Of a DNA stretch of 55,577 bases, positions 43,866 through 52,742 are shown in pieces. The notes below the pieces were generated by a model, which saw only the letters and a program-made list of their open reading frames with translations, was not told the origin of the DNA and made no database searches. A program made the translations under genes and the position numbers. The stretch comes from Cephaloticoccus primus (GTDB taxonomy: Bacteria; Verrucomicrobiota; Verrucomicrobiia; Opitutales; Opitutaceae), in NCBI RefSeq assembly GCF_001580015.1, contig NZ_LSZQ01000049.1:1-55577 (forward strand), in the 5' to 3' direction. The number at the start of each line of letters is the position of its first letter. Position 1 is the first letter of the stretch.

Positions 43866-44983
43866 ATGTACCCGAATACCCGAATACCCGAATACCCGAA
43901 TACCCGAATACCCGAATACCCGAATACCCGAATACCGCTAGTCGCTTAGCCGCAATAGTATTTTCAGGGACAGCACTATTACTCTCTATCGCTCTTCCAC
44001 ACACCTATGGCTCCCACGCCGCGGTTAATAAAAACTGGAAGCTAGACGGTGATTATACGGGGTCACTGAGAATGCAGGGTGTGGCAGACCCTGGCCTTTT
44101 CCCGATTGTAGACCTTAATGGTCATACAATAACTCTTAATTCCAAGGGAATTGAAATTGTCGCAAACACAAGAAGTGCCTTTTTAACTGGAGGAATTATT
44201 ACATCGGGTACGAATTTCGTGAATGCGCGATTCACCACTCACCCGGGAAAGGTATATAATAATATCTATATTTCATCGGTCATTGCCGACTCGGATCATA
44301 AAGTCGGCCTTCGCGTGACAGGAAATGACGCACAGGACGCAGGATTCCATCTCAAAGGAGATCAGTCTAATACCTTTACAGGTCGTGTGGAGGTTTCTGG
44401 GCAGAGAAAGCATTTAGTCTTGGCAAAAACCAACGGCGCTATCGCTATCAGAGGAGATGTTTTCGTACAAAAAAGAGCCAGGATCAGATTCTTAAATAGC
44501 AACCAACTTCTAAAAACCTCTAACATCTCATTAAAAAGCTACGGAGAGCTACAATATTTATCAAACGAGAATACAACAAACATATTCAGAAACCTGACCA
44601 TAGAAGATAACGGAATAGTAAACTTCATTCATCGAGACAGAGATTCGCAAAAATCGAAATACTATATTAAAGTTGATAATCTCATAATAAATAAAGACGG
44701 ACATTTACAGGTACAAGGCTGGCAGGAAGGGCGAGATTTTCTGCTCGTGCGAAAAGATAGTACAGCCCTCAGAGATGCGCTTACCAAGGTGTCATTTGCA
44801 GGCTACAACTCGGGAAACATCCATCTTGAGGATTACGATAGCGAGTATTGGTCAATCTCCGCCGCTCCTGAGCCCGCTATGTACGGTGCACTCTTCGGTG
44901 CAGCGGGAATCGGGCTCTGGGGCTGGCGCAAGCGCAGATGCCGGGGCCGAAAAACCCAGCACCAAATGCAACGAAGACTTTAG
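43866..44983 (+). CDS. PEP-CTERM surface protein; phase-variable octamer tract, OFF as sequenced
   Basis: Exosortase-type surface protein, about 370 residues when in frame. The C-terminus carries PEPAMYGALFGAAGIGLWGW and a basic tail, and WQEGRDFLLVRKDS and 'EDYDSEYWSISAAPEP' match the paralogue at 20 kb. The body is open from at least 43,859 and includes a good signal peptide core (SRLAAIVFSGTALLLSIALP) with no start codon of its own. The only well-placed ATG (43866, with AGGGG upstream) is followed at once by eight copies of CCCGAATA. It is in another frame and stops at 43,947-43,949. Removing one unit (or adding two) joins ATG, repeat and signal peptide in one frame. The body is A/T-rich, unlike the pur genes around it. 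Confidence 0.85.
43871..43934 (+). repeat. Tandem repeat (CCCGAATA)8, candidate phase-variation tract
   Basis: Eight perfect copies of an 8-base unit (64 bases) plus a partial unit, starting two bases after an ATG. Because 8 is not a multiple of 3, copy-number change shifts the frame. Seven units would be in frame with the downstream protein, eight are not. Confidence 0.95.
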
Positions 44984-45197
44984 TCGGCCCGTGCCGAAGG
45001 CACGGTAGAGCCCTGCTGCGTGTCTCATCTGCTCGCGTGAGCGTAAACGGAAGTGCCACAGGCACCTCGCCACATAGTGTCGGCGACGTAAATGGCCGGG
45101 GCGACACGCCCCTCGCGACGTGAATGGCGGGAGCGGGATGCCTCGCGGTTGACGCGGGGGCGCGGATGCGGGATGGCTCTCCCCTCTACCTCCAATC
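44984..45197. repeat. Array of short hairpins with GTAAATGG-type punctuation
   Basis: A series of small hairpins: GTGCC-GAA-GGCAC, GCTCGCGTGAGC, GTGCC-ACA-GGCAC, GTCG-GCGAC and GGGGCG-ACA-CGCCCC. They are separated by GAGCGTAAACGG, GACGTAAATGG and GACGTGAATGG. The same punctuation follows hairpins in the large elements and at about 18,390, 34,620 and 51,520. No coding potential. Confidence 0.65.
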
Positions 45198-48100
45198 ATG
45201 CTCACGCTTCGCGGCTCATCCGCCCTCTCCCCCTTTCGCCTCGAAAAGCTCCTCAAAACCCTGCGCAGCGAGCACGGCCTGCCGGTCAACGCAATCGACG
45301 CGCAGTTCGTCCACCTGTGCGACATCGACAGCGAGCTCAGCCCCGAGGAGCGCGCCGTCCTTGAGCGCCTCCTCGAATACGGCCCCACAAACGCGCCCGA
45401 ACGGCAAGGCCCCGACGGCGAGGCAACGGACGGGCCACTATCCGCCTGCGTTGGGCAGACGGGCCGCCAACAAGCGGCCCGCACAATAAACCGGCCTTTG
45501 GCCGTGGGGCCGAGGGCGGGAACGATCTCGCCCTGGTCGTCAAAGGCGACCGACATCGCCCGGCTCTGCGGCCTCGCAAAAATCCGCCGGATCGAGCGCG
45601 TCATCACCTACACGCTCACGCTCGAAGATGGGGCTGCCGCCCACGCGCAGCCCGAAAGCCATGACGTGCGACCGGAGACCGCCCAGCCCCTGACAGGCCG
45701 CCAACGGGCGGCCTGCATAATAAAAGAAGCCGCCGCCCTGCTCCACGATCCGATGACGCAGGCCGTCTTCGACTCGGTCGAGGACTGCGCCGTCCTCTTT
45801 CGCCGCGAGGAGCCGCGCCCGCTGCGCACAGTCCCGCTGCTCGCCGAAGGTCGGCCCGCGCTCGAAGCCGCCAATCGCGAGCTCGGCCTCGCGCTCGCCG
45901 AAGACGAGATCGACTACCTCGCCGCTGCCTTTGCCCGGCTCGGGCGCGACCCCGCCGACGTCGAGCTCATGATGTTCGCGCAGGCCAACTCCGAGCACTG
46001 CCGCCACAAAATCTTTAACGCCACGTGGGACATCGACGGGCAGCCGCAGGATCGCTCGCTGTTTGCGATGATCCGCAACACCTACCAGCTCCACAGCGAT
46101 GGCATCCTCTCCGCATACAAGGACAACGCCGCCGTCATCGCCGGCAGCGAGGCGGGCCGCTTCTTCGCCGATCCGCTGACGGGCGACTACACCGCGCACC
46201 GCGAGCCGATCCACCTGCTCTGCAAGGTCGAAACCCACAACCACCCGACCGCGATCTCCCCCTACCCGGGCGCCGCGACGGGCTCCGGCGGCGAGATCCG
46301 CGACGAAGGCGCGACGGGCCGCGGCTCGCGCCCCAAGGCCGGCCTGGTCGGCTTCACCGTCTCCAATCTCAAAATCCCCGAAGCCCCGCAGCCTTGGGAG
46401 AAGGACTACGGCAAGCCCGCCCGCATCGCCTCCGCGCTCGACATCATGATCGAGGCCCCGCTCGGCGCCGCGGCCTTTAACAACGAATTTGGCCGCCCCG
46501 CGATCAACGGCTACTTCCGCAGCTTCGAGGCCGAAGTCCCGGGCAGCGACGAAACGGGGGAGAGCGAGCCCACAACCCAGAGCGCAAATGCAGACGGCGA
46601 GGCAACAGACGTGCCGCCAACCAGCGGACGAGGGGCGCAGCACACGCCAAGTGGCGAGCCCTCGTCATCTTCTACCAATAAACCGCTCGAACGAGCGCGC
46701 CCAATAGAAGGGGCAAAGGCGCTCCGCGGTTACCACAAGCCCATCATGCTCGCGGGCGGCCTCGGCAACATCCGCGCCGAGCACGTCGCCAAAGGGCAGA
46801 TCGCGCCGGGCGATGCGCTCATCGTTTTGGGCGGCCCGTGCATGTTGATCGGCCTAGGCGGCGGCGCGGCCAGCTCGGTCGCCAGTGGCGCGGGCAGCGA
46901 GGCGCTCGACTACGCCTCCGTGCAGCGCGACAACGCCGAGATGCAGCGCCGTTGCCAGGAGGTCATCGACCGCTGCTGGGCGATGGGCGCGGATAACCCC
47001 ATCTCCTTCATCCACGACGTCGGTGCGGGCGGCATGGCCAACGCGCTGCCCGAGCTCGTCAACGACGCGGGGCGCGGCGGCTGCTTTGACCTGCGCAAAC
47101 TCCCCAACGACGAGCCCGGCATGTCGCCACTGGAGATCTGGTGCAACGAGTCGCAAGAGCGCTACGTGCTCTCGGTGCCCGCCGCTCGGCTCGACACCTT
47201 TCGGGCACTCTGCGAGCGCGAGCGCGCGCCCTTCGCCATCGTGGGTGAGGCCACCACGCAAAAGCACCTCGTCGTCGAAGATCCGCACTTCGCAAACCGC
47301 CCCATTGACCTGCCGCTCGATGTGCTCCTCGGCAAGCCGCCGCGCATGCACCGCCGCGAAGCCACGCTGCGCCGCCCCACTCGCCCGCTCGACCTCGGCA
47401 CAGTGAGCCTCGCCGAAGCCATCCGTCGCGTGCTCTCCCACCCGACTGTCGCCGACAAGGGCTTCCTCATCACCATCGGCGATCGCTCCGTGGGCGGCCT
47501 CGTCGTGCGCGACCAGATGGTCGGCCCGTGGCAAGTCCCCGTCGCCGATTGCGGCGTCACTGCCGCGGCCTTCGACAGCTACGCGGGCGAGGCGATGGCG
47601 ATGGGCGAGCGCACGCCTGTGGCCGTTAACAACGCCGCCGCCAGCGCGCGCCTCGCCGTGGGCGAAGCCCTCACCAACCTCGCCGCCGCGCAAATCGGCG
47701 AGCTCGGCAAGGTCAACCTCTCCGCCAACTGGATGGCCGCACCCGATGTCCCGGGCGAGGCCGCCGAGCTCTACGCCGCCGTGCGCGCCGTCGGTATGGA
47801 GCTGTGCCCTGCGCTCGGGATCACCATCCCCGTGGGGAAAGACTCGCTGTCGATGAGCACCGTCTGGCAGGACGAGCGCAGCGGTGAGGAGCGGCGGATC
47901 ACCGCGCCCGTCTCACTCATCGTCTCCGCCTTTGCCGCGGTAAACGATGTGCGCCTCTCGCTCACGCCGCAGCTCGCGCGCGAGCCCGACACCGCGCTGC
48001 TGCTCATCGACCTTGGCCGCGGGCAAAACCGGCTCGGCGGCTCCATCCTCGCGCAGACCTTTTCGCAACTCGGCGAGGCCACGCCCGACGTCGACTCCGC

Positions 48101-49673
48101 CGCAGACCTCAAAGCCTTCTGGACAGTCATCCAGCAGCTCGGCCGCGAAAAGAAACTCCTCGCCTACCACGACCGCTCCGACGGCGGCCTGCTCGCCGCC
48201 GCGGTCGAAATGGCCTTTGCCGGACACTGCGGCCTCGAGCTCACGCTGCCGCGCGCCAAGGCAAACGAAACCGCTCGCAGCGACAGCGAGGTAACGAACA
48301 GGCCGCCAACCAGCGGACGAGGTGCGCAGCACACGCCAAGTGGCGAGCCCTCGTCATCTTCTGCCAATAAAGCGGTCGAACGACCGCGCATGATAGATGG
48401 GCCTGCGGCCCCTCTATTCGCCGAAGAGCTCGGCGCCCTCATCCAGGTCCGCTGCGCCGACCTGCCCGAGATTCGCAAAACGCTCGCGGCGCACGGCCTC
48501 GACGCCTGCACGCACCAGGTGGGCCGCCCGCTGCTCGACAGCCATCGCGTCCGCATCTCCCAAAACGGCGAATTGCTCTACAACGAAGACCTCTTCGCCC
48601 TGCGCGCCCTGTGGTCCGACACCACCCGCCGGATTGCGCAAAAACGCGACAACCCCGCGTGCGCCGAACAGGAGTACCAGCTCAAACTCAGCGCCGATAA
48701 CCCCGGCCTCACGCCGCGGCTCACCTTTACGCTCACGAAACCCGAGTGCCGCGCAGTGGCGGAGCCAGCGACAGACGCGCCCACATCCCCCACAGCACAG
48801 GCGCAAGCGGCGCCGCACGCACCAAGTGACGAGCCTTCGTCACTTGCTCCCGAAAAAAATGCCGAGGAGCCGCGCAAAACAAACACCCGCCGCCGCGCCG
48901 CCGTCGCCATCCTGCGCGAGCAAGGCGTCAACGGGCAGGTCGAGATGGCCGCCGCCTTCGACCGCGCGGGCTTCCGCGCCGTCGATGTGCACATGAGCGA
49001 CATCCTCTCGGGGCGCCGCTCGCTGCGTGAATTTGCGGGCCTCGCCGCCTGCGGCGGCTTCAGCTACGGCGACGTCCTCGGCGCGGGCGAAGGCTGGGCA
49101 AAGACGATCCTCTTTAACGAAAAGGCGCGGGCCGAGTTCGCCGCATTCTTCGCGCGCGAAGACAGCTTCACCCTCGGCGTGTGCAACGGCTGCCAGATGC
49201 TCAGCAACCTGCATGGCCTCATCCCCGGAGCCGAAGCCTGGCCCCGCTTCGTCCAAAACAAATCCGAGCGCTACGAAGCGCGGCTCGTCTCGGTAAAAAT
49301 CGAAGACAGCCCCAGCATCCTGCTGCGCGGCATGGCGGGCTCCGTACTGCCCGTCGTCGTCGCCCACGGTGAAGGCTTCAGCGAGTTTCCCAGCGCCGAC
49401 GCCGCGCACACCCTTGAGCGCTCCGGCCTCGCCGCCGCGCGCTTCGTCGACAACCACCACCGCCCCACCGAGCACTACCCGCTCAACCCCAATGGCTCGC
49501 CGGGCGGACTCACCGCGCTGACCACGCGCGACGGCCGCGTCACCATCATGATGCCGCACCCCGAGCGCGTCTTCCGCACCTGCAACCTGAGCTGGGCCCC
49601 CAGCGACTGGCTCCGCGACGACGACTCCCCCTGGATGCAGCTCTTCTACAACGCCCACCACTGGCTCAGGTAG
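45198..49673 (+). CDS. purL: Phosphoribosylformylglycinamidine synthase, one-chain form with repeat-derived inserts
   Basis: Converts FGAR to FGAM with glutamine and ATP. It is the large single-chain PurL, with N-terminal domain, two fused synthetase halves and a C-terminal glutaminase. Conserved parts include '[20 protein letters not shown]', '[20 protein letters not shown]', '[18 protein letters not shown]', '[17 protein letters not shown]', and the glutaminase with GVCNGCQML (nucleophile Cys) and 'GEGFSEF'. At 1491 residues it is about 190 longer than typical (about 1300). At least four in-frame hairpin-rich stretches account for much of this, encoding Ser/Pro/Gly-rich peptides in surface linkers. 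All catalytic motifs are intact. It is divergent from purF-purM, with the PEP-CTERM gene between. Confidence 0.96.
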   Translation: MLTLRGSSALSPFRLEKLLKTLRSEHGLPVNAIDAQFVHLCDIDSELSPEERAVLERLLEYGPTNAPERQGPDGEATDGPLSACVGQTGRQQAARTINRPLAVGPRAGTISPWSSKATDIARLCGLAKIRRIERVITYTLTLEDGAAAHAQPESHDVRPETAQPLTGRQRAACIIKEAAALLHDPMTQAVFDSVEDCAVLFRREEPRPLRTVPLLAEGRPALEAANRELGLALAEDEIDYLAAAFARLGRDPADVELMMFAQANSEHCRHKIFNATWDIDGQPQDRSLFAMIRNTYQLHSDGILSAYKDNAAVIAGSEAGRFFADPLTGDYTAHREPIHLLCKVETHNHPTAISPYPGAATGSGGEIRDEGATGRGSRPKAGLVGFTVSNLKIPEAPQPWEKDYGKPARIASALDIMIEAPLGAAAFNNEFGRPAINGYFRSFEAEVPGSDETGESEPTTQSANADGEATDVPPTSGRGAQHTPSGEPSSSSTNKPLERARPIEGAKALRGYHKPIMLAGGLGNIRAEHVAKGQIAPGDALIVLGGPCMLIGLGGGAASSVASGAGSEALDYASVQRDNAEMQRRCQEVIDRCWAMGADNPISFIHDVGAGGMANALPELVNDAGRGGCFDLRKLPNDEPGMSPLEIWCNESQERYVLSVPAARLDTFRALCERERAPFAIVGEATTQKHLVVEDPHFANRPIDLPLDVLLGKPPRMHRREATLRRPTRPLDLGTVSLAEAIRRVLSHPTVADKGFLITIGDRSVGGLVVRDQMVGPWQVPVADCGVTAAAFDSYAGEAMAMGERTPVAVNNAAASARLAVGEALTNLAAAQIGELGKVNLSANWMAAPDVPGEAAELYAAVRAVGMELCPALGITIPVGKDSLSMSTVWQDERSGEERRITAPVSLIVSAFAAVNDVRLSLTPQLAREPDTALLLIDLGRGQNRLGGSILAQTFSQLGEATPDVDSAADLKAFWTVIQQLGREKKLLAYHDRSDGGLLAAAVEMAFAGHCGLELTLPRAKANETARSDSEVTNRPPTSGRGAQHTPSGEPSSSSANKAVERPRMIDGPAAPLFAEELGALIQVRCADLPEIRKTLAAHGLDACTHQVGRPLLDSHRVRISQNGELLYNEDLFALRALWSDTTRRIAQKRDNPACAEQEYQLKLSADNPGLTPRLTFTLTKPECRAVAEPATDAPTSPTAQAQAAPHAPSDEPSSLAPEKNAEEPRKTNTRRRAAVAILREQGVNGQVEMAAAFDRAGFRAVDVHMSDILSGRRSLREFAGLAACGGFSYGDVLGAGEGWAKTILFNEKARAEFAAFFAREDSFTLGVCNGCQMLSNLHGLIPGAEAWPRFVQNKSERYEARLVSVKIEDSPSILLRGMAGSVLPVVVAHGEGFSEFPSADAAHTLERSGLAAARFVDNHHRPTEHYPLNPNGSPGGLTALTTRDGRVTIMMPHPERVFRTCNLSWAPSDWLRDDDSPWMQLFYNAHHWLR
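45405..45535 (+). repeat. In-frame palindromic insert 1 in purL
   Basis: Contains GGGCCGCC-AACAA-GCGGCCC followed by GCACAATAAACCGG, and a GGCC hairpin run (GGCCTTTGGCC). It encodes a Gly/Arg/Ala-rich stretch not found in PurL. A small related hairpin, AGGCCGCC-AAC-GGGCGGCCT then GCATAATAAA, lies at about 45,695-45,722. Confidence 0.65.
46613..46682 (+). repeat. In-frame palindromic insert 2 in purL (70-base core)
   Basis: The 70-base core is nearly identical to 48302-48371 (two mismatches) and is read in the same frame, encoding [20 protein letters not shown]. It is followed by CGCTCG-AA-CGAGCG and 'CCCAATAGAAGGGG'. The whole foreign stretch extends roughly 46,550-46,730. Confidence 0.85.
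48302..48371 (+). repeat. In-frame palindromic insert 3 in purL (70-base core)
   Basis: Second copy of the 70-base core. It is followed by GCGGTCG-AA-CGACCGC and CATGATAGATGG. The downstream hairpin differs from the insert-2 hairpin at paired positions, so the stem is kept. A very similar hairpin is in intergenic copy B near 18,255-18,277. Confidence 0.85.
48763..48885 (+). repeat. In-frame palindromic insert 4 in purL (diverged)
   Basis: Contains 'GCACCAAGTGACGAGCC' and 'TCGTCACTTGCTCCC', matching the layout of inserts 2 and 3 with substitutions. It encodes [20 protein letters not shown] just before the glutaminase domain. Confidence 0.6.
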
Positions 49674-49739
49674 ATCAGGGGTCAGGTAGAAAACTGAGCA
49701 CACGGCAGCACATGGAGCCGCCACTCCGTGCGGGGGCGG

Positions 49740-50053
49740 CCCTGCGCGGGCGGCGGCAGGCGGTGCCTGCACCCATTTACTGTGCGGCTTGCTGCCGGGC
49801 GTTCCGCCCGACGAACAAGCCGCACAGTTGAATGAACTCCCTGAACGGAGCTCAGGTCGGAGTTTAACCCGTAAACTTTTTCGCCGCGCCCAAATGGGTT
49901 TCCGCTCCACCCGCGATTCAGGCGTCTTCCCCTGTCGTGAAACGACAGGGAGGAGTCTTTTAAATTTGGGAATCGCGCTTCGTCGCGTAAGCGACGGGGC
50001 CGATTCCCAAATTCAATGGCACGTGGCGCCACGCCACCGCCGCCTGCGTAGGG
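49740..50053 (-). repeat. Multi-hairpin intergenic element, copy E (inverted)
   Basis: Left end CCCTGCGCGGGCGGCGG, with an extra end-like half (CCACTCCGTGCGGGGGCGG) just before it. The long stem spans 49779-49828, the middle segment matches copy D, the 9-bp stem is CCCTGTCGT/ACGACAGGG, and the inner stem is the AATTTGGGAATCG type seen in copy B. The right end is CCGCCGCCTGCGTAGGG. It lies between convergent purL and slyD. Confidence 0.85.
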
Positions 50054-50161
50054 CCGCCCTCCCGCCCCCGCGCGCAGCGGAGTTTTCGGCACCTATGGGG
50101 CGACGAAGAGGCCGTCGCGCATGAGGCGCACGGCGTCGCAGGCCCCAAAGTAGCGGGCAGC

Positions 50162-50650
50162 CTACGCGCCGCAGTGGTCGGTGCCGTCGGGGCCGTGGGC
50201 GTGGCCGTGGTGCAGCTCTTCGGTACTCGCATCGCGCACGGCGACCACCTCGACATCGAAGTCGAGATCGACGCCTGCCAGCGGGTGGTTGGCATCGAGT
50301 GTCACGCTCTCTGCATCCACAGCGACGACGGTCACCACGGGCGCGTGCGGATCGGTGTCCGTCTGGAAACGGTCGCCCACATTGAGCGCGCCCTCCACGG
50401 GGATTTTCTCGCGCGGGAGTTTTTGCACCTGGGCTGGATCGTGAGCGCCGTAGGCCCGCGCAGCGGGTACATTCACGCGCTGCCGAGTCCCCGCAGCGAG
50501 TCCGCGCAGGGCGGCGTCGAGCCCGTCGATGATCTGCCCCGCACCTTCCAGATAAGTAATCGGCGCGCCCCCCGAAGAGCTATCGAGCACACGGCCTGCG
50601 GGATCGCGCAGCGTGTAGTGGAAAGTCACGACCTTGGCCTGTGGCTTCAT
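50162..50650 (-). CDS. slyD: FKBP-type peptidyl-prolyl isomerase, SlyD-like
   Basis: Proline isomerase and chaperone, 162 residues, cytoplasmic. It starts 'VVTFHYTLRDPAGRVLDSSS', the FKBP fold, with an inserted chaperone flap in the middle and 'LDANHPLAGVDLDFDVEVV', diagnostic for SlyD. The tail is His/Asp-rich (HHGHAHGPDGTDHCGA), consistent with SlyD's metal-binding tail. Its ATG overlaps the stop of the SYLF gene (ATGA), so the two are coupled. Confidence 0.93.
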   Translation of the reverse strand: MKPQAKVVTFHYTLRDPAGRVLDSSSGGAPITYLEGAGQIIDGLDAALRGLAAGTRQRVNVPAARAYGAHDPAQVQKLPREKIPVEGALNVGDRFQTDTDPHAPVVTVVAVDAESVTLDANHPLAGVDLDFDVEVVAVRDASTEELHHGHAHGPDGTDHCGA

Positions 50651-51345
50651 TGGCCGCCGGTCAGCGAGTTCACGTAGTTCATCAGCGGGCGCACCTCCTC
50701 GGCCGGAGTCACCCAGTTGCTGTAAAGGATCTCGGGCAGCGAATACTGCGTGGAGTAGAGGCTGTGGTTGGCCTGGTCGTTGCTGCTGAGGTAGCCGGCC
50801 TTGAAGGCGGCTCCAGCGTACAGGCCACGGTTCTTCGAATAGACGAGGATCGGCTGCGCGATGGCATCGGCCAGCGTGTATTCGTTGGCCGCACTCTTGG
50901 GGCCAGCGACAGCTTTGGCGTCGGCTCCGATGTGGAAGCGGCCTTTGAAGAGCAGGCGCGGCGTGGACTCATCATTCAGGACGAAGATCGTCTCGTTAGC
51001 GCTGGCTCCGAGCTGGAGGCCGAGGCTGCCTTCGCCCGCGGTGAGCAGCGCAGGCACGCTCCAGGAGCCATCGGCGCGGCGCACCATGATGACGCCCCAG
51101 CCGTCTTTCACGCCAAACAGGAAGCCCGCGCTAAACTGGTTAACGATGATGAGCCCCTTGGCGTGTTTGAGCACTTCGCGAGGGATCGCATGGTCGGGCG
51201 AGGCCATGAACTCTTGCAGGATGGCCTCGCAAGTCTCGACACGGCGGACGTAGTCGTCGCGCTTGGGACTGGCGGCATGGAGGCTGCCAAACGGCGCGAC
51301 GAAAAACAGGGCGAGAAGCAGCAACAAAAAGGAAGGTGTTTTCAT
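50647..51345 (-). CDS. SYLF-domain (YSC84-like) secreted protein
   Basis: 232 residues from the ATG at 51345, which gives a signal peptide (FLLLLLALFFVAPFGSLHAA). The SYLF pattern is clear: 'AIPREVLKHAKGLIIVNQ', 'GFLFGVKDGWGVIMVRRADG', 'WSVPALLTAGEGSLGLQLGA' and 'FHIGADAKAVAGPKS'. SYLF domains bind phosphoinositides in eukaryotes, and the bacterial role is unsettled but linked to lipids or envelope. It is coupled with slyD by a four-base overlap. Confidence 0.92.
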   Translation of the reverse strand: MKTPSFLLLLLALFFVAPFGSLHAASPKRDDYVRRVETCEAILQEFMASPDHAIPREVLKHAKGLIIVNQFSAGFLFGVKDGWGVIMVRRADGSWSVPALLTAGEGSLGLQLGASANETIFVLNDESTPRLLFKGRFHIGADAKAVAGPKSAANEYTLADAIAQPILVYSKNRGLYAGAAFKAGYLSSNDQANHSLYSTQYSLPEILYSNWVTPAEEVRPLMNYVNSLTGGQ

Positions 51346-51504
51346 GGGTCGCCCCTCCACTCACGCTCTCGCGGCAGGATGTGGCAAGTAACATATTCTG
51401 CCGATGGCGGGTCACCGTTCCGCTCCTGCTCTCGGCGGGGCCTTAGCCTCAGCTCCCGCGCTTACTGAAGCGGGCCACTGCGCGAGCGGGGGATACGTCA
51501 CGCG

Positions 51505-51545
51505 TCACAGCCTGCTCGCGCGAGCGTAAGCGGGAGAGCTTGCCG
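51505..51545. repeat. Hairpin module forming the pncC C-terminus
   Basis: GCTCGCGCGAGC, then GTAAGCGG, then GAGCT-TGCCG-AGCTC. Same style as the arrays at 45,030 and 34,615. The pncC stop codon is at its edge. Confidence 0.55.
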
Positions 51546-52095
51546 AGCTCCGCAGGTAATCACAGAGCGCGGCGAGGGCGGCAGCGGTGACGGTTTCCTG
51601 CACGGCGAGGCGTGACAATGCGCCGGGGCAGGCCACGCGCCCGCTCTGCACAAAAAAGTCGGCGCCGCTGGTGTTGGCGCTCTGCATTTGCTCGCCCCTC
51701 CCGCCGCTCCCGCCCTTCCCGTCCCCCGCTCGCCCGTGCCAGCGGGCGAGGGCCCACCACGCGAATGGCTCGCTCACACCGTGTTCGGGCGAGGGCTCGG
51801 CGTAACCGGTGGTCGCCACTGCCAAGTCTGCGCCGAAGAGTCGGCACGCGCCGCGCGCCATTTGCTCGGCCACCGCAGCGGACACGTAATTCACGGGCTC
51901 GCCCTCCGCGCGGGAGACGCCGAGATGGGCGACTTTTTGCGCGCCCGAGTAAGCCGTCAGCCCGCCCAGAAAAAACTGCGATGCGCCAGAGATCGCCCCG
52001 ATCGCCGCCTGCACCCGGCCACAGGTCAGGCTCTCCGCCACGGCCAGGGTGAGCGGCGGCTCGGTGCGCAGCAGCAGTGACTTCAGCTCGGTCAT
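51505..52095 (-). CDS. pncC: Nicotinamide-nucleotide amidohydrolase (CinA C-terminal family)
   Basis: Deamidates NMN in pyridine-nucleotide recycling, 196 residues. The ATG at 52095 overlaps the stop of the SET gene. Family motifs are 'TLAVAESLTCGRVQAAIGAI' (active-site Ser) and 'QFFLGGLTAYSGAQKVAHLG', then 'NYVSAAVAEQMARGACRLFG' and 'AVATTGYAEPS'. Between 'GVSEPFAWWALA' and 'VQSGRVACPGAL' lies a Gly-rich extra stretch. The C-terminal ~12 residues (SSASSPAYARASRL) are read through hairpin repeat sequence, so the native stop was probably replaced. Third gene of xthA-SET-pncC. Confidence 0.88.
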   Translation of the reverse strand: MTELKSLLLRTEPPLTLAVAESLTCGRVQAAIGAISGASQFFLGGLTAYSGAQKVAHLGVSRAEGEPVNYVSAAVAEQMARGACRLFGADLAVATTGYAEPSPEHGVSEPFAWWALARWHGRAGDGKGGSGGRGEQMQSANTSGADFFVQSGRVACPGALSRLAVQETVTAAALAALCDYLRSSASSPAYARASRL

Positions 52096-52742
52096 GGTCG
52101 GGAAGCGCAGCGCGTACGCCTGGCTGATGCGGCGCTCGCCCCAGCGTTTTTTTGGCGGATCGCCCGCGCGGAGGCCGCCCGCTCGGCTTTCAGGATCTTC
52201 CGCACGCGCCAGCGATGTTTCTGGTGCACGATGTAGCCCACACATTTGGGCGAGCCGCAGCGGCAGGGGTGGTTGCGCCATTCTGCGTAGTCAAAGCCAT
52301 AGTCGTAGCTCAGCTCCTCTCCCGCTGCGATGTCGCGCGAGGCGATAATCCAGATGTGGCCGCGGATGATGTCCGTCTCACAGTTTCCCTCGCAGGAGTG
52401 GTTGATCAGGCGCGCAAGATTCCACGGCACGTCGCCATCGATATCGTAGCGCGCATTGAGCTCGAAGACGTAAACGCTGCCGCCCGCTGCCAATCGCCGC
52501 TGCTCGCGGCGCAGGGCCTCGGCCTTCGTGATCCGCTCGCCTACGTACTCGATCACCCGGGTGCCCTTGGGGATCGGCTTTCGCGCGTAGAGGCCGCCAC
52601 CGTGAATCCTGGAGCGGCCGCGCCGCACCCATTCCGAGCCCACCTTGGGCGGCCGCGCTTTTGCAGCAACAGGCGACTGCGGCCCCGCCAGCCGTAGATC
52701 GGCCCTCGCAGTGCGCGCCCGCAGATCCGTCGCCCCACTCAT
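52092..52742 (-). CDS. SET-domain protein (putative lysine methyltransferase)
   Basis: 216 residues. The SET fold is complete: 'GRSRIHGGGLYARKPIPKGT' at the start, the pseudoknot motifs ARLINHSCEGNCE and GEELSYDYG, and a post-SET Cys cluster (CRCGSPKC). It should bind S-adenosylmethionine and methylate lysine, but the target in a bacterium is unknown. The tail is very basic (Ala/Arg/Lys). The ATG at 52742 overlaps the xthA stop, and its own stop overlaps pncC, so it is the middle gene of a tightly coupled operon. SET genes in bacteria are often thought to be acquired from eukaryotes, though base composition here matches its neighbours. Confidence 0.9.
   Translation of the reverse strand: MSGATDLRARTARADLRLAGPQSPVAAKARPPKVGSEWVRRGRSRIHGGGLYARKPIPKGTRVIEYVGERITKAEALRREQRRLAAGGSVYVFELNARYDIDGDVPWNLARLINHSCEGNCETDIIRGHIWIIASRDIAAGEELSYDYGFDYAEWRNHPCRCGSPKCVGYIVHQKHRWRVRKILKAERAASARAIRQKNAGASAASARRTRCASRP

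Noticed and set aside
43871-43934. CRISPR-like repeat array
   Set aside because: The 8-base units are directly adjacent without spacers. This is a simple tandem repeat.
2836-50053. Intergenic elements as plain Rho-independent terminators
   Set aside because: Several lie at gene ends, but each has four to six hairpins, terminal inverted repeats and no T-runs, and copies also precede genes (rmuC, dxr). Termination may be a side effect.
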